DNA of 5,998 bases from Gammaproteobacteria bacterium (GTDB lineage Bacteria > Pseudomonadota > Gammaproteobacteria > SZUA-152). How positions within the stretch are numbered: the first letter of the stretch is position 1; each line of letters begins with the position of its first letter. Shown here piece by piece: positions 5,776 through 5,998 of this stretch. A model generated the notes under the pieces. That model was not told the DNA's origin. It saw only the letters and a program-made list of their open reading frames with translations, and made no database searches. The stretch covers positions 1-5,998 of the forward strand of contig QIGJ01000245.1 in NCBI GenBank assembly GCA_003229995.1, in the 5' to 3' direction. The position numbers and the translations under genes are program-made.

Positions 5776-5998
5776 ATGGTTAGAACAGAAACACCCGTTT
5801 GTGACTTTGGTCAGCCCGCTATCGATTTTGCCTTGCCGGGCGTAGACGGTAAGACTTGGCGTTTGAGCGATTGTGCAGGAGAAAAGGGGCTGTTGGTGAT
5901 GTTTATTTGCAATCACTGCCCTTATGTGAAATCTATCCTTGAACGTATTGTGCGTGACACCGGGGAATTAAAGGCGCTGGGTGTGAATACCGTGGCAA
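5776..5998 (+). CDS. Thioredoxin-fold (AhpC/TSA-like redoxin) protein, N-terminal part
   Basis: Seventy-four codons are visible before the window ends. The protein begins MVRTETPVCDFGQPAIDFAL and continues with DGKTWRLSD (24-32) and VMFICNHCPYVKSI (41-54). The order 'G-x-PA-x-DF-x-LP', 'DGK', then a hydrophobic strand into a CxxC site (Cys45-Asn-His-Cys48-Pro) is that of cytoplasmic redoxins of the AhpC/TSA or thioredoxin-like superfamily whose site reads NHCP(F/Y)V. No signal peptide is seen, so a cytoplasmic thiol-disulphide or peroxide-related role is likely, but substrate and partner are unknown. Cys9 and Cys33 are extra cysteines. The gene is divergent from trhP and has a strong ribosome binding site. 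Confidence 0.85.
   Translation, partial: MVRTETPVCDFGQPAIDFALPGVDGKTWRLSDCAGEKGLLVMFICNHCPYVKSILERIVRDTGELKALGVNTVA

Overview
The window reads as chromosomal DNA of a motile gammaproteobacterium. The evidence is an ispF-truD junction with overlapping reading frames, a TrhP (YegQ) orthologue whose length matches the E. coli protein, and a large chemoreceptor gene preceded by a sigma-28 (flagellar) promoter. Base composition looks close to 50% GC by eye. I cannot place the genus.

Layout. The last nine codons of ispF (1-30, +) overlap the start of truD (27-1076, +), which encodes a tRNA pseudouridine synthase. A 177-bp gap follows, holding a 65-bp element with inverted ends and a short dispersed motif. 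Next, on the minus strand, is a methyl-accepting chemotaxis protein gene (1254-3586). It is split into two frames by an exact 11-bp tandem duplication at 2465-2486; removing one copy restores a 773-codon receptor. Its sigma-28-type promoter is at 3637-3663. A repeat-bearing gap leads to trhP (3890-5251, minus), encoding the U32-family enzyme needed for tRNA U34 hydroxylation. A 524-bp divergent gap contains a 162-bp, almost completely palindromic element with TATACCC...GGGTATA ends (5441-5602). The start of a thioredoxin-fold gene (5776-5998, +) runs off the window.

Functions. truD and trhP both act on tRNA but lie on opposite strands, with separate promoters likely. ispF belongs to the MEP isoprenoid pathway. 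The chemoreceptor would be co-regulated with flagella, but as written it yields only a truncated sensor half. The redoxin gene is independent.

Nothing here looks like a defence system, CRISPR array, prophage or complete mobile element. The most interesting signals are the apparently recent and possibly reversible receptor frameshift, and the repeat content of the gaps. All three gaps (after truD, before mcp, before the redoxin gene) contain one copy of the same roughly 26-bp motif, and each also contains a palindromic repeat. Two of those palindromes are clearly related: one full-length, one internally deleted.
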